DNA of 64,000 bases from Zoogloea sp. LCSB751 (lineage in GTDB: Bacteria; Pseudomonadota; Gammaproteobacteria; Burkholderiales; Rhodocyclaceae), in assembly GCF_002028455.1 (NCBI RefSeq), contig NZ_MWUM01000025.1, positions 1 through 64,000 of the forward strand, read 5' to 3'. The notes under the pieces are model-generated. The model searched no databases. It saw only the letters and a program-made list of their open reading frames with translations, and had not been told where the DNA came from. The translations under genes and the position numbers were made by a program. Positions within the stretch are counted from its first letter, which is position 1; every line of letters begins with the position of its first letter. Shown here in pieces: positions 17,297 to 26,300 of the stretch.

Positions 17297-19990
17297 ATGA
17301 CGGCTACTCTCAAAGTCCTGATTGGCAAACTCAATGCTCCATGCCGCGTTGCGGCAGAGCGTGCCGCGAGCTTATGCATGTCGCGAGGTCATCACGAGGT
17401 CGACATCGAGCACCTGTTTTCTGCCCTGCTCGAACAGCCCGACGCTGACTTTTCGTTGATCCTGGTGCGCAATGGCATAAACACGCGGGATGTGGAGCAC
17501 GAACTGAACCGCGAGATGGAGCGCTTCAGAACGGGAAATAGCCGTACACCGGTATTTTCAGTCCGGATTCCCAAACTGCTCGAACAGGCATGGCTGATCG
17601 CATCCCTGGACGCCAAGCTGCAGCAGATCCGTTCTGGCCACCTTCTGCTGGCTTTGTTGACGGAGCCTGAACTGGAGCAGATCGCTGCGCGTAGCATATC
17701 TTCGCTGTCCCGGGTCAGGCTCGACGATCTCAAGCACAAGTTCGACGAGCTGACGCGAGGGTCCGCCGAGTACGGTGGGGCGTGCAATGCAGAGCCTGTT
17801 TCTCCGCAGGGCGACGACAGTGCGCGTGCCATCCCCAGCGCTGGGGATGGCACGGCACTGGGCCGTTTCACCACCAACCTCACGCAGCAAGCCAGGGAGG
17901 GCCGAGTTGATCCCGTGATAGGCAGGGAGGCGGAGATCAGTCAGCTCATCGATATCCTGCTGCGCCGCAGGCAGAACAATCCCATCCTGACCGGAGAGGC
18001 AGGGGTCGGCAAGACGGCAGTCGTGGAAGGGCTGGCGCTGCGCATCGCCGCCGATGATGTCCCTGTGCCGCTCCGGGGTGTTTGCGTTCATGTGCTGGAC
18101 ATGGGCTTGCTGCAGGCCGGAGCCAGCGTCAAAGGGGAATTCGAGAATCGTCTGAAGGGGGTGATCGCGGAGGTCCGGCAAAGCTCGGCCCCGATTGTGC
18201 TGTTCATCGACGAAGCCCACTCCCTGATCGGTGCAGGGGGGCAGTCCGGCCAGAACGACGCGGCCAATCTTCTGAAGCCGGCATTGGCCCGCGGCGAACT
18301 GCGCACCATCGCGGCGACGACCTGGGCGGAGTACAAGAAGTACTTCGAGAAGGACGCGGCGTTGGCCAGGCGCTTTCAGGTTGTGAAGGTCGATGAGCCT
18401 GTCGAGTCGATCGCCGCTGCGATGCTGCGGGGCATGGTGCCGTTGATGGAGCGGCATTTCGGTGTCCGAGTGCTGGATGAGGCTGTGACCGAGGCTGTGC
18501 GTCTTTCCCAACGCTACATCAGCGGGCGCCAGTTGCCGGACAAGGCCGTTGGCGTGCTGGACACGGCCTGCGCCAAAGTGGCGCTGGCGCATGGGGCGAC
18601 CCCCTTGCTGATCGACCAGTTGCAGAAGGAACAGGAGCGGGTAGAGGCCGAACTCGCGGCCGTCTTGAGGGAGTCGGCGGCGCTGCCACGCAATGCAGAA
18701 CGAATTACGGCGCTCGAGAGTCGTGTCGCGGCGCTGGAATCCGAACTCGCCCGGCTGCATGCCCGTCTGGCCGAGGAGCGGAGCCTTGTCGAGCGTGTTC
18801 TCGACATGCGGGCACGGATGGAGGGGCGGGTGGTATCCCGTGCCCAGGGCGCAGTTGCGGACGCGCGCGAGGATGGAGGGCCGGCGTTCACTGCCGACGC
18901 GGATAGGCAGGCACTGGAGGAGGTCCTGCAACGCTTGCACGCCTTGCAGGGAGACCGGCCGATGGTGCCGGTGCACGTGGATCGTCACGTGGTAGCGGAG
19001 GTCGTCTCCTCCTGGACCGGGATCCCCCTCGGCAAGATGGTCGGTGACGAGATCAAGACGATCCTCAAGCTGGGCCACCTGCTGCGGGAACGCGTTGTCG
19101 GCCAGGACCATGCGCTGGAGGCCATCTCCCAACGTGTGCGCACGTCCCGCGCTGCACTCGAGAATCCCGACAAACCAAAGGGCGTCTTCCTCTTCGTGGG
19201 GCCGTCCGGGGTGGGAAAGACGGAAACGGCTCTTGCGCTGGCGGACATCCTTTACGGCGGTGAGCGGCGACTGGTCACCATCAACATGAGCGAATACCAG
19301 GAGGCCCATACCGTCTCCGGCTTGAAGGGGGCACCACCCGGATATGTCGGTTACGGTGAAGGGGGCGTCCTGACCGAGGCCGTGCGCCGCAATCCCTATT
19401 GCGTCGTATTGCTTGATGAAGTCGAGAAGGCGCACCCGGATGTGCTCGAGCTTTTCTTCCAGGTTTTTGACAAGGGTGTTCTGGAGGACGGGGAAGGACG
19501 CGAGATCGATTTCCGCAACACCTTGATCATCCTGACCAGCAACGTCGGCTCGGGCCAGATCATGCAGGCCTGCCTGAACCAGGAGCCCGAAGCGCTGCCT
19601 TCAGCTGACGCGTTGGCCGAGACCCTGCGGCCGGTTCTGTGCAAGTCCTTCAAGCCGGCTTTCCTTGGGCGTGTGAAGGTCGTGCCCTACTTTCCCATCT
19701 CGGACGAGGTGCTGGTTCAGATCATCCGTCTGAAGCTGGAGCGGATACGTGGCCGCGTTGCCGCCAACCATCAGGCGTCCCTGCTGTGGGATGAATCTGT
19801 GATCGATGCCATCCTCGAGCGCTGCACCGAGGTGGATTCCGGCGCCCGCAATGTGGATCACATCCTCGACGGATCCCTGCTGCCAGGGATTGCCGAGATC
19901 GTTCTTGCGCGCATGGCCGACGGTGATGGCGTGGAGCATATCCACATCGATACGAGTGAGCAGGGACATTTCCAGTACTCCATCGCGTAG
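17297..19990 (+). CDS. clpV: T6SS sheath-recycling AAA+ ATPase ClpV (TssH)
   Basis: An 897-residue Clp-type ATPase. Domains in order: an N-terminal Clp repeat domain (1-155), AAA1 with Walker A GEAGVGKT (about 232) and Walker B VLFIDEAH, a coiled-coil middle region (about 430-560), AAA2 with GPSGVGKTE (about 634) and VVLLDEVEKAH, and a C-terminal D2-small domain. The N-domain differs from ClpB by its start LKVLIGKLNAPCRVAAERAA, as in ClpV, which binds contracted TssC and disassembles the sheath. Last recognised core gene of the rightward operon. Confidence 0.96.
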   Translation: MTATLKVLIGKLNAPCRVAAERAASLCMSRGHHEVDIEHLFSALLEQPDADFSLILVRNGINTRDVEHELNREMERFRTGNSRTPVFSVRIPKLLEQAWLIASLDAKLQQIRSGHLLLALLTEPELEQIAARSISSLSRVRLDDLKHKFDELTRGSAEYGGACNAEPVSPQGDDSARAIPSAGDGTALGRFTTNLTQQAREGRVDPVIGREAEISQLIDILLRRRQNNPILTGEAGVGKTAVVEGLALRIAADDVPVPLRGVCVHVLDMGLLQAGASVKGEFENRLKGVIAEVRQSSAPIVLFIDEAHSLIGAGGQSGQNDAANLLKPALARGELRTIAATTWAEYKKYFEKDAALARRFQVVKVDEPVESIAAAMLRGMVPLMERHFGVRVLDEAVTEAVRLSQRYISGRQLPDKAVGVLDTACAKVALAHGATPLLIDQLQKEQERVEAELAAVLRESAALPRNAERITALESRVAALESELARLHARLAEERSLVERVLDMRARMEGRVVSRAQGAVADAREDGGPAFTADADRQALEEVLQRLHALQGDRPMVPVHVDRHVVAEVVSSWTGIPLGKMVGDEIKTILKLGHLLRERVVGQDHALEAISQRVRTSRAALENPDKPKGVFLFVGPSGVGKTETALALADILYGGERRLVTINMSEYQEAHTVSGLKGAPPGYVGYGEGGVLTEAVRRNPYCVVLLDEVEKAHPDVLELFFQVFDKGVLEDGEGREIDFRNTLIILTSNVGSGQIMQACLNQEPEALPSADALAETLRPVLCKSFKPAFLGRVKVVPYFPISDEVLVQIIRLKLERIRGRVAANHQASLLWDESVIDAILERCTEVDSGARNVDHILDGSLLPGIAEIVLARMADGDGVEHIHIDTSEQGHFQYSIA

Positions 19991-20070
19991 ACAGCGATCG
20001 GCAATGGATGTGATGCGTGCCGTAAGGGCTGTATCACGCGCAATTTTCTCGGTTTCTGGAGTTTGACGAC

Positions 20071-21729
20071 ATGGGTTATATCGGCTGGTTTGTGCGGAGC
20101 ATGGCGCTGGCTGTGGCAGTGGGGGGGCCGGATGCAGGTGCCACCGAGTATGTGCAGGGGATCCGCGGTGCGCTGGATTCGGGGAGTGTGGGGCTCATTT
20201 CTGCAACGGATTTCCGCCTTATCAATGGAAGCTGTCCCGATTGCGTAACGATTCCCCAGGCGCTCTGGTATTTCCGTGACGACTGGGTGGCGGTTCCCAA
20301 GCTTGTGCCCGCGGGGTTCAGTCGGGGCCTTCCCGGCTTGCGTGACGTTGCCGAATGGGCTGCTGCCGACAAGGGAGCGCTCTCCGGAGGTTTGCCGCCG
20401 CTGGCGTGGGTCGGATCGCCCTTGATCGCCGAAGGGTGGCAGTTGGTGGCTGAGGGGGCCGCCATCTCCGGCCCGGCAGGGGCGACCCTGCCATTTGCAG
20501 TGGCACCGCGTCTTCCCAGCAACCAGTCGTATTACGACGCACAGAGCGTGCGCTATTTGGCCGGGCGCTCTCTTTCCCTGCGCGGAAGGATGGAGCGTGG
20601 GCGCTTCATTGCGCGTAGCGTGTGGCCGGATGATTTCCGGCTGGATGCTGCGTCCGTGCCGTTCAAGCCCTTGGCGAGGGGGGAGACGCTCGACACGGTC
20701 GTCCGTGCTGAGGACGGCGGGGCTCGTCAGCCTCTTGCCGCGCGAGTCTTATGGCAGCGTTCGGCACCTGGCCCCGAGGGCTGGAATGGCAAGCCGGTAC
20801 TGGCCGTGATACTCAATGGGGCTCAGGGCGACGACGACGAGGCGCACGGCGGACATTTCGCAATTGCCACCGGCCGTTTCGGGGAAAGAGGGGAATGGCG
20901 CGACTGGCTGGTAAACAATTTCTACAACCTGGACTCGGTGAGCGAGAAGGGTATTGTGGCCTCGTCCTTGCCGATGGATGCCTACATGGGGGACCTCAAC
21001 AGCGGGCAGGCGTGGTATCGGCCCTCCTACATGCTGGTGGCCGTATTGAAGCAGGACCGGGCGTCGGCCCTTTACCAGGGCGCCATTTCACGGGTCTTCA
21101 ATCATTTCTATCGGCATGATTTCGTCTATCGCCATGCCACGGCCAATTGCGCGGGAATCAGCATCGATACCCTGCGTGCGCTGGGATGGCAGGTCCCGAA
21201 GCAGGGGCCGACGAGCAGGGTGAAGGCGATTGCGGGCCTGCCCTACATGGCGGTGAAGGAGGGGAGTCTGGAAAGCGGTCGGCAGGCTTTCGACTATATG
21301 TCCACGGAGCGGACGGCCCTTTATCCCTTTGTAGCCTTCGAGGCCATCGGCCGGGACATCCTCGAGCGGCTGGTCGCCGGCAAGCAGGCCACTTCCGGGC
21401 TGGAAGGCATGCTGGCAGAGGATATCGAAGCACTGGTCTATGTGCGGATTCCCCAGTTCCCGTCCTCGCGGGCGTTCGGGCAGGCGCCGGTCGCCTCTTT
21501 CGACGAGTACATGCAGCGCGTGCCGGAAGACCGAAAGGACTGGAAGATCATTCCTGTGCCGCCCCGCCCGTTCCCCACTGCCCTGAAGGATGGGGATGCA
21601 GGGGACGTGCCGATGGAAGCTTCCAGTATCGCGCTGGCGGCGTATGGCGGATTCTTCGGGGTGACTGCCGTCGGACTGTGGCGCAGGCGTAGCAAACGTC
21701 GTGATGCAGGGAGGGCGATGCGGCCATGA
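20071..21729 (+). CDS. Periplasmic, C-terminally anchored protein with permuted papain-like Cys/His layout
   Basis: A 552-residue protein with no name I can give. It has a signal peptide (about 1-24), a long Ala/Gly-rich exported part, and a C-terminal membrane segment (about 519-537) followed by Arg/Lys, as in tail-anchored exported proteins. HGGHFAIATG (His259, His262) and NCAGISIDTLRALGW (Cys360) have the His-before-Cys order and strand/helix setting of circularly permuted NlpC/P60 (LRAT/YiiX-type) enzymes. A CPDC pair occurs at 55-58. The start has GGAG nine bases ahead. It follows clpV by 80 bases in the same direction, so it may be an envelope-acting member of the T6SS operon; function is inference. 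Confidence 0.7.
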   Translation: MGYIGWFVRSMALAVAVGGPDAGATEYVQGIRGALDSGSVGLISATDFRLINGSCPDCVTIPQALWYFRDDWVAVPKLVPAGFSRGLPGLRDVAEWAAADKGALSGGLPPLAWVGSPLIAEGWQLVAEGAAISGPAGATLPFAVAPRLPSNQSYYDAQSVRYLAGRSLSLRGRMERGRFIARSVWPDDFRLDAASVPFKPLARGETLDTVVRAEDGGARQPLAARVLWQRSAPGPEGWNGKPVLAVILNGAQGDDDEAHGGHFAIATGRFGERGEWRDWLVNNFYNLDSVSEKGIVASSLPMDAYMGDLNSGQAWYRPSYMLVAVLKQDRASALYQGAISRVFNHFYRHDFVYRHATANCAGISIDTLRALGWQVPKQGPTSRVKAIAGLPYMAVKEGSLESGRQAFDYMSTERTALYPFVAFEAIGRDILERLVAGKQATSGLEGMLAEDIEALVYVRIPQFPSSRAFGQAPVASFDEYMQRVPEDRKDWKIIPVPPRPFPTALKDGDAGDVPMEASSIALAAYGGFFGVTAVGLWRRRSKRRDAGRAMRP

Positions 21730-21766
21730 GCCGGTATGCAGTTCTCTTATTGTTGAGAAAGTCGTG

Positions 21767-21789
21767 GCGTGAATTCCAGCAATTCACGC
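21767..21789 (+). terminator. Nine-bp stem-loop after the T6SS operon
   Basis: GCGTGAATT (21767-21775) is perfectly inverted at 21781-21789 around a five-base loop, 38 bases after the preceding stop. It is well placed to end the T6SS transcript, but no T run follows, so Rho-independent action is unsure. The rest of 21730-21927 shows no clear feature. Confidence 0.4.
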
Positions 21790-21927
21790 TGTTGAAGGCC
21801 GCGTGAAGCCGGAGTTCATCCCCTTTGGGCAGGCGTAGAATGACATCGGCACCAATGGGTCGGGTGTCTGTGAGTCTGCGAAGCAAAAACAATAATTGCG
21901 CCAATGTTTGCGCAAAGGGGGTTGATC

Positions 21928-23556
21928 ATGCGTTTCACCAATTCAAGTATAAAAGCCAAATTCTTTGCGAGTTTCGGAGCGGTAATCGCACTGATGCTGG
22001 TGATTGGCGGTAGTGCGTTTTGGGGGTTTTCCCGTCTTGCCGCTGAAGCCGTTGCCATTGAAAAGGACGTGTACCCCAAGGCAGTTTTCGCCAACAATCT
22101 GACCAAGCGCGCCATCGAGGCGGAAGGGCTGGCTCTGGTCGGTGCAGTGGAAAAGGATCCGCAGGATCTCGAAAGAATCGCCGGCAAGCTGAAGGCCATT
22201 GCGACGGCCAATGCCGAGGATCTGGAGCGGCTGGAGAAGCTGGTCGCGTCCGAAACGGGGCGGCGCATGTTCATGGCCATCAAAGAGGCGCGGGAGCCGA
22301 TCCGGGCCATGTATCCCCGCCTGGTCGAACTGTTGGCGGCACGGGACAGCGCAGCGACCCTCGTTTTCGTGAAAGCGGAGTACAGCCCGGCGATTGTGCG
22401 TTTCCGGCAGGCGGTCGATGCGTTGTCGACCCATCAGGACCAGAAGATGGCGGAAGCGGTTTCGTCAATTCAGCAGAACGCGGATTCCATCCGCAGTGGA
22501 GTGGCGCTGGTGGCGGTATTCGCGCTGCTTACGGGCATCGTCCTGGCGGCAGTGCTGTCCGGCAGCTTTGCGCGGAGGATTCGGGATGCGCAGGCGCTCG
22601 CCGAGCAGGTGGCAAGCGGCAATCTCAAGAACGATGGCATTCGTTCTGCTGCCGGGGATGAACTGGGGCAACTGACGGCAGCCCTGATCCGCATGCGTTC
22701 GGATCTGGCCGGGATTATCGGACTGGTAGTTGAAGAGGCCGGAGCCCTGTCCCGGATTGCCGGTGACGTCTCATCGGCAGCGGAGCAGGTTTCGAGCAGC
22801 GTGCAGGCCCAGGCCAGTTCCACTTCGACGGCCGCGGCCGCGGTGGAAGAGCTGACGGTCAGCATCGAGCATGTGGCCGCCAATGCCCACGGTGCGTCGC
22901 AGAAGGCCGAGGAGGCTGGGCGTGTTTCGGATACCGGCGGCCGGCAGGTGGCGTCGGCAACGCGGAGTATTCAGGACGTTGCTGCGGATGTGAGTGGGGC
23001 GGCCGATGACATCCAGTCACTGTCCGAGCGGATCAAGGGAATCGGAAGCATTGCGACGGTGATCAAGGAGGTGGCGGACCAGACCAATCTGCTGGCCCTC
23101 AACGCGGCCATTGAAGCTGCCCGCGCGGGTGAACAGGGGCGTGGCTTCGCTGTGGTTGCGGACGAGGTCCGGAAGCTGGCCGAACGCACCTCTCTTTCGG
23201 TGCAGGAGATCTCCAGCATCATCTCGGCGGTCGAGCAGGGCTCCGTGGCAGCGGCGGGTAGCATGCAGCACGCCAGCAACGACGTGTCCAGGGTTGCCGA
23301 GACCGCGGCCGGGGCACGTCAGTCCATGGAGGAAATCTGCACAATGTCCAATGACGTCAAGCTGGCGATGAACGAGATTGCCGATGCCTTGGTCGAGCAA
23401 CGTTCGGCAGCCACGCATCTGTCCAGAAACGTCGAAGGTATTGCCCAGATGTCCGACGAGAACTCCGCCGCCGTGGTGGCGGTGGCCAATGCCGCTCAGC
23501 AGATGGAGCGTTCCGCCAGGACGCTGATCAGCAGCGTATCCCGTTTCAGCCTGTAG
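21928..23556 (+). CDS. Methyl-accepting chemotaxis protein
   Basis: A 542-residue chemoreceptor. ATG 21928 is chosen because AAGGGGG lies six bases ahead; an ATG 24 bases upstream lacks this. Domains: membrane segment 1 (about 12-33), a periplasmic four-helix ligand domain, membrane segment 2 (about 190-212), HAMP, and a methyl-accepting coiled coil with the highly conserved hairpin NLLALNAAIEAARAGEQGRG and FAVVADEVRKLAERT around residue 385. It controls CheA and thus flagellar or twitching motility. It has no visible pentapeptide for CheR/CheB tethering. The gene is not obviously part of the T6SS operon. Confidence 0.95.
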   Translation: MRFTNSSIKAKFFASFGAVIALMLVIGGSAFWGFSRLAAEAVAIEKDVYPKAVFANNLTKRAIEAEGLALVGAVEKDPQDLERIAGKLKAIATANAEDLERLEKLVASETGRRMFMAIKEAREPIRAMYPRLVELLAARDSAATLVFVKAEYSPAIVRFRQAVDALSTHQDQKMAEAVSSIQQNADSIRSGVALVAVFALLTGIVLAAVLSGSFARRIRDAQALAEQVASGNLKNDGIRSAAGDELGQLTAALIRMRSDLAGIIGLVVEEAGALSRIAGDVSSAAEQVSSSVQAQASSTSTAAAAVEELTVSIEHVAANAHGASQKAEEAGRVSDTGGRQVASATRSIQDVAADVSGAADDIQSLSERIKGIGSIATVIKEVADQTNLLALNAAIEAARAGEQGRGFAVVADEVRKLAERTSLSVQEISSIISAVEQGSVAAAGSMQHASNDVSRVAETAAGARQSMEEICTMSNDVKLAMNEIADALVEQRSAATHLSRNVEGIAQMSDENSAAVVAVANAAQQMERSARTLISSVSRFSL

Positions 23557-23608
23557 GGTCCGCGGTGGGATGTACCGGTTTGAAGAGCCCCGTCGTGCTT
23601 GCGGGGCC

Positions 23609-23636
23609 AAAAAAAGCCCCGCTTCAGCGGGGCTTT
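23609..23636 (-). terminator. Rho-independent terminator of ychF
   Basis: AAAGCCCCGC (23613-23622) and its inverse (23627-23636) form a 10-bp stem with a TTCA loop. Read on the minus strand, a run of T follows, just after the ychF stop. A second, shorter GCCCCG/CGGGGC hairpin (23587-23607) lies next to it and may serve the chemoreceptor transcript from the other side. Confidence 0.85.
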
Positions 23637-23656
23637 CTGCATCTTCAAGCCGGTGT

Positions 23657-24748
23657 TCAGACGTTGAACAGGAAATTCAGGACGTCCCCATCTTTCACCA
23701 CGTAGTCCTTGCCTTCGGAGCGCATCTTGCCGGCTTCCTTGGCGCCCTGTTCGCCCTTGAAGGCGATGAAGTCTTCGTAGGAAATGGTCTGGGCGCGGAT
23801 GAAGCCGCGTTCGAAGTCGGTGTGGATGACGCCGGCGGCCTGCGGGGCGGTGTCGCCGACGTGGATGGTCCAGGCGCGCACTTCCTTCACGCCGGCGGTG
23901 AAGTAGGTCTGCAGGCCGAGCAGGCTGTAGCCGGCGCGGATCAGGCGGTTGAGGCCGGGTTCTTCGAGGCCCAGGTCGGCCAGGAAGGCCATCTTGTCTT
24001 CGTCGTCCAGGTCGGCGAGTTCCGCTTCGATCTTGGCGCACAGGGCGACGACCGGGGCGCCTTCCTTGGCGGCGTGCTCGCGCAGGCGGTCGAGGTAGGG
24101 GTTGTTCTCGAAGCCGTCTTCCATCACGTTGCCGACGTACATGGCGGGCTTGAGGGTCATCAGGCACAGGGGCTTGAGGATCAGCTTCTCGTCGTCGCTG
24201 AGCTGCATGGTGCGTGCCGGCTGGCCTTCGTTGAGGTGCGGCAGCAGCTTTTCGAGGATGGCGACCAGCTTCTGGGCATCCTTGTCGCCGGAGCGGGCCT
24301 TCTTGTTCTCCCTGTGGATGGCCTTCTCGACGGCGGCCATGTCGGCCAGCGCGAGTTCGGTGACGATGGTCTCGATGTCGGCGAGCGGGTCCACCTTGCC
24401 ATTCACGTGGATGACGTTCTCGTCGTCGAAGCAGCGCACCACGTTGACGATGGCGTCGGTCTCACGGATGTTGGCAAGGAACTGGTTGCCGAGGCCTTCG
24501 CCCTTGGAGGCGCCGGCGACCAGGCCGGCGATGTCCACGAATTCGACGATGGCGGGCTGGACCTTCTGCGGCTTGACGATCTCGGACAGGGCGTCGAGGC
24601 GCGGATCGGGTACTTCAACGATGCCCACGTTGGGCTCGATGGTACAGAAGGGGTAGTTCTCGGCGGCGATGCCGGCCTTGGTGAGGGCGTTGAAGAGGGT
24701 CGATTTGCCGACGTTGGGCAGGCCGACGATGCCGCATTGGAGAGCCAT
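23657..24748 (-). CDS. ychF: Redox-regulated ATPase YchF
   Basis: A 363-residue Obg-family P-loop protein. GIVGLPNVGKSTLFNALTKA is the G1 region, DIAGLVAGASKGEGLGNQFL the switch II/G3 region, and the C-terminus is a TGS domain ending in KDGDVLNFLFNV. YchF binds ATP rather than GTP and associates with ribosomes; it affects translation fidelity and stress responses. AAAGGA precedes the start. It is a single-gene transcript with its own promoter and terminator. Confidence 0.97.
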   Translation of the reverse strand: MALQCGIVGLPNVGKSTLFNALTKAGIAAENYPFCTIEPNVGIVEVPDPRLDALSEIVKPQKVQPAIVEFVDIAGLVAGASKGEGLGNQFLANIRETDAIVNVVRCFDDENVIHVNGKVDPLADIETIVTELALADMAAVEKAIHRENKKARSGDKDAQKLVAILEKLLPHLNEGQPARTMQLSDDEKLILKPLCLMTLKPAMYVGNVMEDGFENNPYLDRLREHAAKEGAPVVALCAKIEAELADLDDEDKMAFLADLGLEEPGLNRLIRAGYSLLGLQTYFTAGVKEVRAWTIHVGDTAPQAAGVIHTDFERGFIRAQTISYEDFIAFKGEQGAKEAGKMRSEGKDYVVKDGDVLNFLFNV

Positions 24749-24913
24749 GAAAATCCTTTGAAAAACAGGGCACTTCGGAGCCTTGTGCAGGCATCGTCGA
24801 AGCGCGCGACCCGCGCCGGGGGCGAAACCGGGGCGGGGGGTGGGTCAGGACAAGACAGCAGGACCGGGGCCGTGGCTCAACGGTTCTGGGCTGCTTTGTT
24901 CCGGAAAATCAGC

Positions 24914-24943
24914 ATTGTACCGCTGTTGCCCAGCCCCTTCCAA
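24914..24943 (-). promoter_or_regulatory. Candidate sigma-70 promoter of ychF
   Basis: On the minus strand TTGGAA (24943-24938) is followed after 18 bases by TACAAT (24919-24914). The transcript would have a leader of about 160 bases. The rest of the 266-base spacer 24749-25014 shows no gene. Confidence 0.6.
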
Positions 24944-25014
24944 AGGCATGTTCACGTGCCGACGCGGTGCTGGACGACCTCGTGGGAGGCCGTCCGGACA
25001 TGCGGTACGTGCTG

Positions 25015-26208
25015 TCAGGCCTTGCGCGTGGCGTGCAGCAGGGTGTCGAGCAGGCCGATCATCTCGTCGATCTCGGCGGTACTGACGGTCAGCGAGGGCA
25101 TGAAGCGCAGCAGGTTGGGGCGCGGCGAGTTGAGCAGCAGGCCCTTGGGGGAATGCTCGAGGGCGCCCTTCACCAGCGCGGGGCCGCGATCGTCGTCGAG
25201 GATCAGCGCGCGCAGCAGGCCCTGGCCCCGTTCGCCGACGAGGCCGTGGCGGGCCACCAGTTCGTTGAGGGCGGCGCCCAGGTAGCGGCCGGTTTCGTCG
25301 ACCTTGTCCAGGAAGCCGGGGCTGGTCAGGCGACGCATCACCGCCGCGCCGACTGCGCACATCAGCGGATTGCCGTTGTAGGTACCGCCCTGGTCGCCGG
25401 GTTCGAAGCAGCACACTGCTTCGCGGGCCAGCAGGGCCGACAGGGGCACGCCGCCGCCGATGCCCTTGCCGAGGGTCATGATGTCCGGCTCGATGCCGGC
25501 ATGTTCATGGGCGAAGAGGCGGCCACTGCGGCCCATGCCGGTCTGCACCTCGTCGACGATCAGCAGCAGGCCGTGCTCGCGGGTGAGCTCGCGCAGGGCC
25601 TGCAGGAAGTCGGGCTCGGCAGGGATCACGCCGCCTTCGCCCTGCACGGGTTCGAGCATCACCGCCACGGTCTTGGGGCCGATCAGGGCCTTCACCGAGT
25701 CGAGGTCGTTGAGCCTGGCCTTCGGGAAGCCCGGCACCTGCGGCGCGAAGAGGGTGTCCCAGCCCGGCTTGCCGGAGGCCGACATGGTGGCCAGCGTGCG
25801 GCCGTGGAAGGCGTGCTCGAAGGTGATGATCTCGTAGGCACCGTCGCGGTTGAGGCGCCCCCATTTACGGGCCAGCTTGATGGCGCCTTCATTGGCTTCG
25901 GCGCCGGTGTTGGCGAAGAACACCCGGTCGAAGACGGAATGGCGGGTCAGCAGGCCGGCCAGCTCGATGGCCGGGCCGTTGTAGAAGGCCGGGCTCGGGT
26001 TGATCAACTGGGCGCCCTGGGTGGCCAGGGCTTCGCTGATTTCCGGCGGACAGTGGCCGAGGCAGTTCACCGCCCAGCCCTGCACGAAGTCGAGATAGGC
26101 CTTGTCCTGTTCGTCGTACAGCCAGGAACCACTGCCTCGGACGAAGACGAGCTCGGGCCGGTTTGTGATGTACATCAACGAATTGGCGTCGAATTCGCCG
26201 TATTGCAT
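25015..26208 (-). CDS. argD: Acetylornithine aminotransferase
   Basis: A 397-residue class III PLP aminotransferase. Visible landmarks are FFANTGAEANEGAIKLARKW (phosphate binding), the substrate-region AFHGRT, VDEVQTGMGRSG and the PLP lysine in TLGKGIGGG. It interconverts N-acetylornithine and N-acetylglutamate semialdehyde in arginine synthesis, and often also serves lysine synthesis as succinyl-DAP aminotransferase. AGGAG lies eight bases ahead of the ATG. It is separated from argB (33.2-34.1 kb). Confidence 0.92.
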   Translation of the reverse strand: MQYGEFDANSLMYITNRPELVFVRGSGSWLYDEQDKAYLDFVQGWAVNCLGHCPPEISEALATQGAQLINPSPAFYNGPAIELAGLLTRHSVFDRVFFANTGAEANEGAIKLARKWGRLNRDGAYEIITFEHAFHGRTLATMSASGKPGWDTLFAPQVPGFPKARLNDLDSVKALIGPKTVAVMLEPVQGEGGVIPAEPDFLQALRELTREHGLLLIVDEVQTGMGRSGRLFAHEHAGIEPDIMTLGKGIGGGVPLSALLAREAVCCFEPGDQGGTYNGNPLMCAVGAAVMRRLTSPGFLDKVDETGRYLGAALNELVARHGLVGERGQGLLRALILDDDRGPALVKGALEHSPKGLLLNSPRPNLLRFMPSLTVSTAEIDEMIGLLDTLLHATRKA

Positions 26209-26300
26209 GGCGCTATCTCCTTGCGTAAAGCGATAAATGTTAGCGCGCGCAGGGGCGCGATGCGACCTTTCACGGAAAATTCATGCGGCGAGGGGGCTCC

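Noticed and set aside
17558..19435. Minus-strand frame of 625 codons opposite clpV
   Set aside because: Antisense to an intact ClpV; composition is that of a codon-position mirror.
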